DNA of 64,000 nucleotides. Origin: Solidesulfovibrio sp. (GTDB lineage Bacteria > Desulfobacterota > Desulfovibrionia > Desulfovibrionales > Desulfovibrionaceae). Both the position numbers and the translations under genes were made by a program. How positions within the stretch are numbered: the stretch's first letter is position 1; the number at the start of each line of letters is the position of its first letter. The notes below the pieces were generated by a model. It saw only the letters and a program-made list of their open reading frames with translations, was not told the origin of the DNA and did not search any database. The DNA is taken from the NCBI RefSeq assembly GCF_029978005.1, contig NZ_JARKOZ010000058.1, positions 31,539 to 95,538 on the forward strand, written 5' to 3'. This document shows, piece after piece, positions 27,952-35,942 of this stretch.

Positions 27952-28263
27952 GGAACCCTCCTTTGGCGGGCCGTGACGCGGCCCCGCCGCAAGGCTCCTA
28001 CAGCAAGAACCGGCAGCCGGCCAGAGCCGCGGCGCGAGGCCGCGCCGGGGGCTGGTCCGGCGGCGCAGGGCCGCGAAAGCCCCCGGCCGTCGCGGCGGCC
28101 GCAGGAGGCGAAGGCGCGCGGCCGCACGGACAAGCCCCGGGGGGCGACGCCTAGCGAAGCCCGGACCGGGGCCCGGGGGCTTCAGGCAGCAAAAAATCGC
28201 GAATTTCCGTCTGATTGACCGAAAACGCCATATTTCAAGAAATGCTTCCCACGCGGCTCCGCT
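27952..28263. other. 312-base region upstream of uraA
   Basis: Very GC-rich, with a hairpin GAAGCCC/GGGCTTC at about 28156-28183 and a small dyad ATTTC-TT-GAAAT near 28235. Open frames here lack ribosome sites and look like noise. It must contain the uraA promoter, but none is clear. Confidence 0.4.
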
Positions 28264-28896
28264 TCAGCGGGGCGCGCCGCCGGGCCAGGCCAGGGCCAGA
28301 CCGCCCGGGACCGGTCGCAGGCGCGCGCCCAGGGCGGCGGCCAGGGCCAGCAAGGGGTCGTCCCCGGCCAGGGCGGCCTCGCCGGCCATGCCCGAGACAC
28401 GGGCCTCGGGGCCGTCCGGGCCGGCGGCCACGGCCACGCTCACGGCCTTGCCCGCGTCCGGGGCGTCCATGGCCCGCTCCAGACACCGGGACAGCAGTTG
28501 GACCAGGGGAAAGGGCGCGGCCGGGACCACGACAGGCTCCGCCGGGGACGGGGCAAGGGACAGGCCCACCTGGCGCATGGCGGCGCGGCGCTGGAGCAGC
28601 GACACGGCCAGGCCGGCGGCCTGGGCCAAGGGCAGGGGGCGCGGCGCGGCGTCGGCGGTGTGGGCGAAGGCGCTCAGGCTCGTCAGGATGGCGTCGCCCC
28701 GGCAGACCTGCTTCTGCAGGCAGCCGGCCACGGCGGCCAGACGTTCGGGGTCGAGGGGCATGCCCCGGCCGGCCAGGCAGGCCAGATCCTCAAGGAGTCC
28801 GCCCTGCTCGTTGATCACGGCCAGGACGTTTTTGAGTTCGTGGGACAGGGCGGCGCACACGTCGCCGAAAAAAGGCAGGGCGTCCGATGCGGGCAT
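28264..28896 (-). CDS. Orphan dimerisation/phosphoacceptor protein resembling a histidine kinase without ATPase domain
   Basis: A 210-residue protein. 'ALSHELKNVLAVINEQGG' near 14-31 is a HisKA-like H-box with the phosphoacceptor His, and helical sequence follows. The C-terminal half has the size of a HATPase domain, but its N, G1 and G2 boxes (N, DxGxG, GxG) are not recognisable, so autophosphorylation is unlikely. Start at ATG 28896 with AAGGAGG 5 nt upstream. It follows the small receiver by 78 nt at the end of the sulP signalling operon and might serve as a phosphotransfer partner (inference). Confidence 0.6.
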   Translation of the reverse strand: MPASDALPFFGDVCAALSHELKNVLAVINEQGGLLEDLACLAGRGMPLDPERLAAVAGCLQKQVCRGDAILTSLSAFAHTADAAPRPLPLAQAAGLAVSLLQRRAAMRQVGLSLAPSPAEPVVVPAAPFPLVQLLSRCLERAMDAPDAGKAVSVAVAAGPDGPEARVSGMAGEAALAGDDPLLALAAALGARLRPVPGGLALAWPGGAPR

Positions 28897-28974
28897 GGCG
28901 GCCTCCTTGCTGGGCACGGCGGCCCTCGAAAGCATTGCGCCGGGGGCGCGCATATGCGGATTCCGTGGAACGGG

Positions 28975-29340
28975 TCAGCTCCGTCCGGCGGCCAGGGCGG
29001 CCTCGACCGCGGCCAGGAGCGCCTCGATGCGCACGGGTTTGACCAGATAGCCGGCGGCCTCGGCCGAGCCGGCCCGGAAGTCTTCCTCCGAGCCGTGTCC
29101 GGTCATGAAGATGAAGCGCATGCCCGGGCGCAGACGCTGGAGCTTTTTTTTCAGGTCCAGGCCGCTTAAGCCCGGCATCTTCATGTCGAGCACGGCCAGG
29201 TCGTAGGCATTGGCCCGGACCTTGTCCGCGGCCGCGTCCCCGTCCGTCGCGTAGTCGGCCTCGATGCCGCGCAGGTTCAGGCGCTCGGCCAGGGCCGAGA
29301 CGAGTTCCGCTTCGTCATCCACGAGCAGCAGGCGCACCAT
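28975..29340 (-). CDS. Single-domain response regulator (CheY-like)
   Basis: 121 residues, only a receiver domain: acidic pair VDDEAE near 7-12, phosphoacceptor Asp in LAVLDMKMPGL near 52, Thr in FMTGH near 80 and Lys in VKPV near 102. No output domain. Its start overlaps the end of the histidine kinase by 26 nt, so that kinase is the likely phosphodonor. The next gene, a HisKA-like protein, may receive the phosphate. Confidence 0.88.
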   Translation of the reverse strand: MVRLLLVDDEAELVSALAERLNLRGIEADYATDGDAAADKVRANAYDLAVLDMKMPGLSGLDLKKKLQRLRPGMRFIFMTGHGSEEDFRAGSAEAAGYLVKPVRIEALLAAVEAALAAGRS

Positions 29341-31051
29341 CGTCTCCTTTGGCCAGGGGGAAGGTCACGGTGAAGGTGGAGCCGTGGCCGAGCTCGCTGT
29401 CCACGGCCAGCGTGCCGCCGAGCTCCTGGACCAGTCCGTAGGTGATGGACAGGCCCAGCCCCGTGCCCCCTTTCTTTTTTTTGGTGGAAAAAAACGGCTC
29501 GAAAATGCGTTTGACGTCCGCGGCCGGGATGCCGCAGCCGTTGTCGGCCACGGCCACGGCCACGCTCTCCGGATCGGGCCTGAACACGCGCAGGCGCAGG
29601 CTGCCGCCGTCGTCCATGGCCTGGAAGGCGTTGTTGACGAGGTTCAAGAGGATCTGCTGGATCTTGCCCCGGTCGGACTCGATGTCCGGCACGGCCGGGT
29701 CGGCCGCCACATCCACGGAAATGCGGCGGTATTCCGCCTCCTTGGTCAGGAAGCTCAGGACCTCCTCGGCCACCTTGCGCAGGTTCACGGCCTCGATGTG
29801 CACTTCCAGGTGCCTGGCGAAGGAGAGCAGGCGCTTGGTGATGGCTCCGGCCCGCTCCACCGAGGCCAGAATGGAGTCCACCAGGCCCGACACGCGCTCG
29901 GGTGGGGGCGGCTCCTTGGAAAAGCGGATGAGGTCCTGCATGAGCCCGGCCTTCTCGTTGATGATAGCCAGGGGGTTGTTGATCTCGTGGGCCACGCCGG
30001 CGGCCAGGCGGCCGATGGAGGCCATGCGGTTGGTGTGCTCCATCTGCTCCATGGTCTTGGCCCGGGTCTGATCGGCGTGGAAGATCTTTTCCACCATGTA
30101 GGTGGCCACGCCCAGGATCACCACGAGGATGACCAGGATGCTCGCGCCGAGAAAGCCGACGAGGTTGAAGCGCATGGCGTACCAGGGCCGCATGAGCTCG
30201 GTTTGGCGCTTGACCACCATGAGCACCAGCGGCGTGCGCTCGATGGAGGCGTAGCCGATGATGAGCCCGCCGTCGTCGGGGATCTCGTGGACCTCGGTGC
30301 GGTCGGGATTGTCGGGGACCGGGATGTTCAGGCGCTCGAAGACCGAACCGTGGGAGCGCGAGACGGTCTGCAGCACGCCGTCGCGGTTGATGAGGAAGGC
30401 GTCGCCGCCGCCCGAGAGGTCGATGCCGGCCAGGATGTCGTTGATGCGCTGGGTGTCCACCGAGGCGCGCAGCACGAAGGCGGCCCCGCCCGGGGTCTCG
30501 GCGCGCACGGCGATGATCATGTGGGGCACGTTGCGAAAGCCCAGGAACACGTCGCTGATGTAGGAGCCCGAGGCCATGGTCCTGGTGAACCATTCCTGGG
30601 TGGAATAGTCGATGCCGAGGAGGTCGTAGGGGCCGACGTAGGCGATCTGGCGGCCCGAGGCGTCGATGAGGCCGAGGTCCATGAAGCCGCCGAAGGCGGC
30701 CTTGAGGTCGGCGAGCACCGCGGCCAGACGCTCCTGGGAGGCGAGCGCGCGGGAGGACTCGGCCCTGGCGGCGAAATTGAGGGCGGCCAGGCGTTCGTCG
30801 AGGAAGTAGGACAGGGTGCGCCGGGTGTTGGAGGTGGTGATGGTGGTGCGGTGGAGGTTTTCCTGGGTGACGGCCTGCTTGGTGACGTTGAAGTCGATGA
30901 CCGTCATGATGCAAAGCGGGGTCAGCGTCACGGCGGCCAGGAGCAGCACGGACAGCCGCCACACGCGCCTGTAGTTGAACAGGCTGCGGTACGGCCCGCC
31001 GTCGGCGGCGCCGTTCCAGAATTCCGGGCGCAGGCGATGGAAGATCCCCAT
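29315..31051 (-). CDS. Membrane sensor histidine kinase with Cache-type periplasmic domain
   Basis: A 578-residue protein: membrane helix near 35-55, extracytoplasmic domain of about 240 residues with dCache features ('LGIDYSTQEWF', 'NVPHMIIAVRAETPGG', 'DAFLINRDGVLQT'), second helix near 315-340, then HisKA (AAGVAHEINNPLAIINE) and HATPase_c (NLVNNAFQAM, DNGCGIP, GGTGLGLSITYG). The lysine run KKKK before GGTGLG is slightly unusual. Start ATG 31051 with AAGGA at 8 nt. It follows the kinase-like/receiver fusion by 67 nt. Ligand unknown; the operon with SulP hints at an anion or its metabolite. Confidence 0.88.
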   Translation of the reverse strand: MGIFHRLRPEFWNGAADGGPYRSLFNYRRVWRLSVLLLAAVTLTPLCIMTVIDFNVTKQAVTQENLHRTTITTSNTRRTLSYFLDERLAALNFAARAESSRALASQERLAAVLADLKAAFGGFMDLGLIDASGRQIAYVGPYDLLGIDYSTQEWFTRTMASGSYISDVFLGFRNVPHMIIAVRAETPGGAAFVLRASVDTQRINDILAGIDLSGGGDAFLINRDGVLQTVSRSHGSVFERLNIPVPDNPDRTEVHEIPDDGGLIIGYASIERTPLVLMVVKRQTELMRPWYAMRFNLVGFLGASILVILVVILGVATYMVEKIFHADQTRAKTMEQMEHTNRMASIGRLAAGVAHEINNPLAIINEKAGLMQDLIRFSKEPPPPERVSGLVDSILASVERAGAITKRLLSFARHLEVHIEAVNLRKVAEEVLSFLTKEAEYRRISVDVAADPAVPDIESDRGKIQQILLNLVNNAFQAMDDGGSLRLRVFRPDPESVAVAVADNGCGIPAADVKRIFEPFFSTKKKKGGTGLGLSITYGLVQELGGTLAVDSELGHGSTFTVTFPLAKGDDGAPAARG

Positions 31052-31118
31052 GGCGGCTGTCCTTGCGGCGGTGGCGGCGTCGTCCGCCGGAAGCGCACTC
31101 CCGGCGGACGGCCCCATG

Positions 31119-32345
31119 TCAGGCCCCGGCCTTCCTCGCCTGGACCTTCTCGTTGGCCCGCTTGAGGGTGTCGCTCAAAAGCTCGATGTCCACGGGCTTT
31201 TGCAGGTAGGCGAAGGCCCCCAGGCGCATGCACTCCTCGCGGTCGGCCTCGGAGCCGTGGCCGGTGAGGATGATGACCTCGACGTCGGGCCGTTCGGCCT
31301 TGGTGCGCTTGAGGACCTCCAGGCCGTCGATGCCCGGCATCTTGAGGTCGAGCACCATGACCTCGGGCTCGTCGTCGGCCATCATGCGCAGGGCCGACTC
31401 GCCGTCGAACACGGCGTGGGAGCCGACCTCGCGCATGGACAGGCGCTCCGAGAGCGTCTGCACGAATTCGCGCTCGTCGTCCACCAGCAGGACCTTGGTC
31501 GGCATCTCGAAGTCGGCCCGGCGGTAGATATCGGTCTGGTAGTAGCCCTTGCCGACCTTGGTGACCACGTCCGAGACGCCCTCGAGCTTGCCGACGATGG
31601 CGCGCAGCTCGTTTTCCAGGCGGTCGAGGAGCAGCACCTTCTTGTTGATGGTGAGGATGACCACGCCGTCCTTGGCGGAAACGCCCACGTCGTGGCCCTT
31701 GCCCGTGACCACGGTCTCCACCCGGGCGGCCAGGAGGAAGTCGCGGGCGCAGGCGCGGGAGGCCTCGGTGACGCGCACGGCCGGGTCGGCCAGGTGCTTG
31801 GCGACGAGCACGGCGGCCTCGTCCACGCCGGTCTTGTCCATGGGCACGACCATGTCGTAGAGGGCCGGCGCCCAGGGGTCCTTGACGTCGGCGACCAGGG
31901 CCGACCACATGGCGCAGTCCTCGTCGGCGCGCTCCAGGGCCCGCTGGCCGTCCCGGTCGGACAGGCCGGCCTCGCCGGCGGCCACGGCCCGGCGGAAGGC
32001 GGCGTCGGCGATGAGGCACACCCGCAGCACGTGGGCGATGTCGCGCGGGGGGAGCAGGGCGCAGAAGCCGGACACGAGCAGGCGGTCCTGCTCGGCCAGC
32101 TTCGTGGCCAGGGCCAGGCGCAGCCAGGCCACGGCGCGCTGCTTCTCGTGGGTGAACTTGTTGAAGACCGAGGTCTTGGCCGTGAAGGCCTTCTCGATCT
32201 TGTCCGCGCCGAGGCCCGAGAGCTTGCCGGCCAGGGCGGTCAGGTCGGCGTCGCGGACCACGGGCAGGCCGGTGGTGGTTTCCAGGGCCGCGACGACGGA
32301 GGCATCCTTGCAGAAAGCGCCGCTGAAAAGGGAGATGACGGACAT
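31119..32345 (-). CDS. Cytidylate-kinase-like / BON / receiver fusion protein
   Basis: A 408-residue cytoplasmic protein. Residues 1-190 match the cytidylate-kinase-like family pattern ('VISLFSGAFCKDASVVAAL', 'LLVSGFCALL', 'VLRVCLIADAAFR', 'PALYDMVVPMDKTGVDEAA'), but the P-loop GxGxGK is degenerate (FSGAFCKDA). Residues about 190-275 look like a BON fold ('HDVGVSAKDGVVILTINKKV'). Residues about 283-400 are a receiver with VDDERE, VLDLKMPGI (phospho-Asp), ILTGHG and QKPV. AAGGAG precedes the ATG. It sits between sulP (22 nt) and the histidine kinase. I know no characterised member of this arrangement; a phosphorylation-tuned partner of SulP is a guess. Confidence 0.75.
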   Translation of the reverse strand: MSVISLFSGAFCKDASVVAALETTTGLPVVRDADLTALAGKLSGLGADKIEKAFTAKTSVFNKFTHEKQRAVAWLRLALATKLAEQDRLLVSGFCALLPPRDIAHVLRVCLIADAAFRRAVAAGEAGLSDRDGQRALERADEDCAMWSALVADVKDPWAPALYDMVVPMDKTGVDEAAVLVAKHLADPAVRVTEASRACARDFLLAARVETVVTGKGHDVGVSAKDGVVILTINKKVLLLDRLENELRAIVGKLEGVSDVVTKVGKGYYQTDIYRRADFEMPTKVLLVDDEREFVQTLSERLSMREVGSHAVFDGESALRMMADDEPEVMVLDLKMPGIDGLEVLKRTKAERPDVEVIILTGHGSEADREECMRLGAFAYLQKPVDIELLSDTLKRANEKVQARKAGA

Positions 32346-32367
32346 GGATCGCTCCTTGTGATCGTGC

Positions 32368-34497
32368 TTACGCGCCGGGCAGGCGACAGACGCTGGTCAG
32401 GGGGCAGCTTTCCCCCGGGGCATGCCAGGAGTCCTGGTGCACGGCGCAAAGGGCCTGGCCGAGATCGGGATAGAGGTGGTCCTCGCCGATATGTTCGATA
32501 AGGTGGGTCCGCTTCATGACGTCCATGACGGATTCCTTCACGCCGCAAAGGGAGATGTCAAGGCCGGCGCTGCGCACGCGGTCCACGAGCAGGGACAGGG
32601 CTTCCTCGCCCGAGGCGTCCATGTCGTTCACGCCATCGGCGGCCAGGATGATGTGCTTGAGCGATTTGCTGGATTGCATGCGCTCGGTGATCTGGTCTTC
32701 CAGGAAGCTGGCGTTGGCGAAGAAAAGCGTGCCGTCGAAGCGCACCACGGCCACGTAGGGGCACTCGGCCAGCTTGAACACCGAGGCGTCGCGGTAGGCG
32801 CTGTCTTCGGTCAGCGACAGCGAAGCCACGCGCGGGCGCATGCTCTTGTAGAGGAAGACCAGAAGCGACAGCGTCACGCCGATCATGATGCCCTTGTCCA
32901 GGTGCGGCGCGAAGGCCAGGGTGGCCACGAAGGTGATGATGGAGATGGCTCCGTCGTACCACTGGGCCTTCCAGGCGTGGATGAAGCCCGTGGCGTTGAG
33001 CAGCCCGATGACCGCCATCATGATGACCGCGGCCAGCACGCTTTGCGGCAGGTGGTAGAGCAGCGGGGTGAAGAAGAAGAGGGCCACGACCACCGTGGCG
33101 CTGGTGAACACCGAGGAGAACCCGGTCACCGCGCCGGCCTGCAGGTTGACGGCCGAACGGGAGAACGAGCCCGAGGCCGGGTAGCTCTTGCCCACCGCGC
33201 CCAGGATGTTGGCCAGGCCCTGGCCGATGAGCTCCTGGTTGGGGTCCAGGCGCTGGCCGGTCTTGGCGGCCATGGCCTTGGCGATGGAGATGGCTTCCAT
33301 GAAGCCCAGCAGCGAGATGATGGCGGCGAAGGGGAGCAGCCGCAGCATGGCCCGAACGTCCAGGGCGGGCACGGTGAAGGACGGCAGGCCCGAGGGCACC
33401 ACGCCCACCACCTGGCCGCCGCCGATGAGGGGGAGCTTGTCGGTCTTGAGCGCCGAGTTGCCCACGCGCAGGATCCAGGTGCGGCCGTCGGTCCTGGCTC
33501 CGGCCGGGACCGCGCCCTTCTCGTAGAAGGCGAGGCTCCCGTCCGCGCCGGCGACCCCGGCGAGGAGGTAGCCGCGAAGCCGGGCCCGGTAGGCGGCGGC
33601 CTCCTTCTTGGCCCGCTCCTTGTCGAGGTCGAGCAGGGCGATCTCGTGGTCCACGTCCAGAATGGCGGCCGGGTCGCCCGAGGCCTTGGCCGCGTCCTCG
33701 CGCGGGGTGATCTCGGCGCGCTTGGCGGCGATGGCCGGCAGGGCCGCGGCGGCCTTGTTGAAGGCCTCGACGTCGGCGACCACCTGGGGCGAGCGGATGG
33801 CGGCGAGGTTCACCGTGGCGTTGTGCTCGTAGCCCATGGCCCAGGAGGCCAGGGTGGTGAGGACCACGGCCACCAGCACGTTGGGGATGCGCGGGTTGAG
33901 CTTCTTGAGCCCGAACATGATGGCGAAGGCCGCCGCGCCCATGACGAAGGTCGTCCAGTCGGTGTGGTGCCAGGCCGCGGCGAAGACGCGGCCGATGGTC
34001 TCGTAGTAGTGCTCGGCGTCGTCCACGGACACGCCGAACATCTTGGACAGTTGGGAGGAGGCGATGATGAGCGCGCCGGCGTTGGTGAAGCCGTTGACCA
34101 CCGGGTGGGACAGGAAGTTGACCACGAGCCCGAGGCGCAGCACGCCCAGCAGGAACTGGAAGACGCCCACGAGCAGGGCCAGCAGGATGGCGTAGGCGAT
34201 GTAGCCCTCGGAACCGGCCGTGGCCAGGGGGGCCAGGGAGGCCGAGGTCATGAGCGAGACCACGGCCACCGGGCCGGTGGCCAGCTGGCGGCTGGAGCCG
34301 AACAGGGCGGCGATCAGCGGCGGCAGAAACGAGGCGTACAGGCCGTAGTAGGGCGGCATGCCGGCCAGCTGGGCGTAGGCCATGGATTGGGGGATGAGCA
34401 CCAGGGCCACGGTCAGGCCGGCGATGGCGTCGGCGCGCAGCTTGGCCGTGTCGTAGCCCGAGAACCAGCCGAGGAAGGGAAAGATTCGCAGCAGCAT
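32368..34497 (-). CDS. SulP-family anion transporter with STAS domain and large internal insertion
   Basis: A 709-residue inner-membrane protein. The SulP signature 'AIAGLTVALVLIPQSMAYAQLAGMPPYYGLYASF' lies at 25-60; 'GSFSRSAVNLQAGAVT' and a C-terminal STAS domain (about 565-680, ILAADGVNDMDASGEEAL) complete it. Residues about 225-360 are an insertion between membrane segments, charged and partly helical ('LDLDKERAKKEAAAYRARLRG'), absent from ordinary SulP proteins. The family moves sulfate, bicarbonate or dicarboxylates; sulfate is attractive in a sulfate reducer but unproven. ATG 34497 overlaps the tetR stop (TGATG) with GGGAG at 6 nt. Confidence 0.88.
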   Translation of the reverse strand: MLLRIFPFLGWFSGYDTAKLRADAIAGLTVALVLIPQSMAYAQLAGMPPYYGLYASFLPPLIAALFGSSRQLATGPVAVVSLMTSASLAPLATAGSEGYIAYAILLALLVGVFQFLLGVLRLGLVVNFLSHPVVNGFTNAGALIIASSQLSKMFGVSVDDAEHYYETIGRVFAAAWHHTDWTTFVMGAAAFAIMFGLKKLNPRIPNVLVAVVLTTLASWAMGYEHNATVNLAAIRSPQVVADVEAFNKAAAALPAIAAKRAEITPREDAAKASGDPAAILDVDHEIALLDLDKERAKKEAAAYRARLRGYLLAGVAGADGSLAFYEKGAVPAGARTDGRTWILRVGNSALKTDKLPLIGGGQVVGVVPSGLPSFTVPALDVRAMLRLLPFAAIISLLGFMEAISIAKAMAAKTGQRLDPNQELIGQGLANILGAVGKSYPASGSFSRSAVNLQAGAVTGFSSVFTSATVVVALFFFTPLLYHLPQSVLAAVIMMAVIGLLNATGFIHAWKAQWYDGAISIITFVATLAFAPHLDKGIMIGVTLSLLVFLYKSMRPRVASLSLTEDSAYRDASVFKLAECPYVAVVRFDGTLFFANASFLEDQITERMQSSKSLKHIILAADGVNDMDASGEEALSLLVDRVRSAGLDISLCGVKESVMDVMKRTHLIEHIGEDHLYPDLGQALCAVHQDSWHAPGESCPLTSVCRLPGA

Positions 34498-35093
34498 CAG
34501 CAACTCCCGTCACATGGTTTAGCCAGCATCCTGCGGCAGGATGCGATCAGCTCGTCGTAGAGCGCCCCGGCGTCGTAGAGGTTGCAGGTCTTGAGACGCA
34601 GCAGGCCGTCCACCATGGCGAACAGGATCATGGCCGTCTCCCGGGGCGGAAACGCGCCCATGGATCCGTCGGCCTGGCCGGCCCGGACCACCCGCTCGAA
34701 GATGTCGGTCAGGCAGCTGTAGATGGCGGCCAGGTGGGACCGGCACTCGGGGTTCTCCTCGGCCAGCTGGTGGGGGAACTGGCGCTGGAGCAGGGTGAAC
34801 TCGTGCTCCATGACGCCGGCCAGGCGGAAGTAGTGGGCCACCGCCTCCTCCATCATCTCCAGTCCCGAGGCGAAGTCGCGGCCGGTGAAGGCGGCCTCGT
34901 ATTCGCTTAATATCTGGGTCTTGGCGTGCTCGAGGATGGCCATGAGCAGGCCTTCCTTGCTTTTGAAATGATAGAAGATCGTGCCCTCGGCCGTTCCGGT
35001 GACCTTGCAGATGTCCTGCATGGTGGTCTCCTGGAACCCCTTGTGGGCAAACAGTACCGTGGCGGCGTAGCGTATGGCTTCTTTTCGCGTCAT
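34497..35093 (-). CDS. TetR/AcrR-family transcriptional regulator
   Basis: 198 residues. The N-terminal helix-turn-helix 'AATVLFAHKGFQETTMQDICKVTGTAEGTIFYHFKSKEGL' occupies about 10-50 and matches the TetR DNA-binding domain; the rest is a helical ligand domain. It directly precedes and is coupled to sulP. A palindrome 20 nt upstream of the start suggests self-repression together with sulP and the signalling genes. Inducer unknown. Confidence 0.9.
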   Translation of the reverse strand: MTRKEAIRYAATVLFAHKGFQETTMQDICKVTGTAEGTIFYHFKSKEGLLMAILEHAKTQILSEYEAAFTGRDFASGLEMMEEAVAHYFRLAGVMEHEFTLLQRQFPHQLAEENPECRSHLAAIYSCLTDIFERVVRAGQADGSMGAFPPRETAMILFAMVDGLLRLKTCNLYDAGALYDELIASCRRMLAKPCDGSC

Positions 35094-35421
35094 GTGAAGT
35101 CCGGCACAATTTGACTGAGTGCTCAGTCGGTTTTTCTTTAGGCCCAGGGGCCGGCCCTGTCAAGAATCCCGGACCCCATTGTGACGCAGCGGTAATGCTT
35201 GATTGCAGCAGGACTGTTTTTTATTGATAAATTATTCGAATTTTCCTGCCCGACAGCCGGAAGCCGGCCGGACGGCGATCCCCGGGCCGCCCCGGCCCGG
35301 CGGAGGTCTTTGGCCACGGCCGCGTTGACGGCGGCATCCGATTTTTCTACCATCCTTGTATGAATGCCGGTCCCGCGCGCCGGCAGTCCGTCGCACGCCC
35401 GCCAGTCAGGAGGCACCGGCC
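35094..35421. other. 328-base divergent region between tetR and the Rrf2 gene
   Basis: It contains the TetR operator, and near 35190-35240 an AT-rich stretch with ATTCGAAT and a weak TTGATT-N17-TATTGA promoter-like pair pointing toward the Rrf2 gene. No gene is visible. Confidence 0.45.
35113..35128. promoter_or_regulatory. Probable TetR operator
   Basis: GACTGAG-TG-CTCAGTC, a perfect 7-bp dyad with a 2-nt centre, 20 nt before the tetR start codon. TGACTGA-type half-sites are typical of TetR-family repressors. Confidence 0.75.
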
Positions 35422-35865
35422 ATGAAGCTCACCACCCGCAGCCGCTACGGAACCCGGATGATCCTCGACATGGCCCTGCACGGCGGCGACGGCCCCGTGC
35501 GCATCAAGGACATCGCCGAACGCCAGGGCGTGTCCGTCAAATACCTGGAAAAACTCGTGCGCGAGCTCAAGCAGGCCGGGTTCGTGCGCAGCCGGCGGGG
35601 GCCGCGCGGCGGCCACGAGCTGGCCATGCCCCTGGAGACGATTTCCGTAGGCGACATCGTGCGCACCCTGGAGGGCGAGCTCTCCCTGGTCGAGTGCGAA
35701 TCCGACCCGGGCCGGCCCTGCCCGCGCCTGGCCGACTGTCTCACCCGCGAGGTCTGGGTCGAGGCCTCGAAGGCCATGCACCAGGCGCTGGACGCCATCA
35801 CCCTGGCCGACCTGGTGGCCCGGGCCGGCCAGTCCGCCGGGAAGGGCGGCCGGAAGCATTCGTGA
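35422..35865 (+). CDS. Rrf2/IscR-family regulator
   Basis: A 147-residue protein with the family winged helix ('MKLTTRSRYGTRMILDMAL', 'KDIAERQGVSVKYLEKLVREL', 'RGGHELA'). Cysteines at about 92, 100 and 106 (ECESDPGRPCPRLADC) are spaced much like the Fe-S ligands of IscR, so it probably senses iron-sulfur status, redox or NO. AGGAGG lies 8 nt before the ATG. Its targets are unknown; no isc genes are nearby, and the following histidine kinase is 77 nt away. Confidence 0.88.
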   Translation: MKLTTRSRYGTRMILDMALHGGDGPVRIKDIAERQGVSVKYLEKLVRELKQAGFVRSRRGPRGGHELAMPLETISVGDIVRTLEGELSLVECESDPGRPCPRLADCLTREVWVEASKAMHQALDAITLADLVARAGQSAGKGGRKHS

Positions 35866-35942
35866 ATAATGCTTGAACGCCGCCCGCATTTTGCCCTATT
35901 GTAAGGGAAGTTGGCGATGACAAGCGCTGGCGGGCGGATGCA

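Noticed and set aside
27996-28020. Possible sigma-54 promoter upstream of uraA, because the 13-mer GGTTCTTGCTGTA of the gabT promoter recurs
   Set aside because: No GG lies 10 nt before the GC of the -12 element (the nearest is 12 nt away), so the required spacing is not met.
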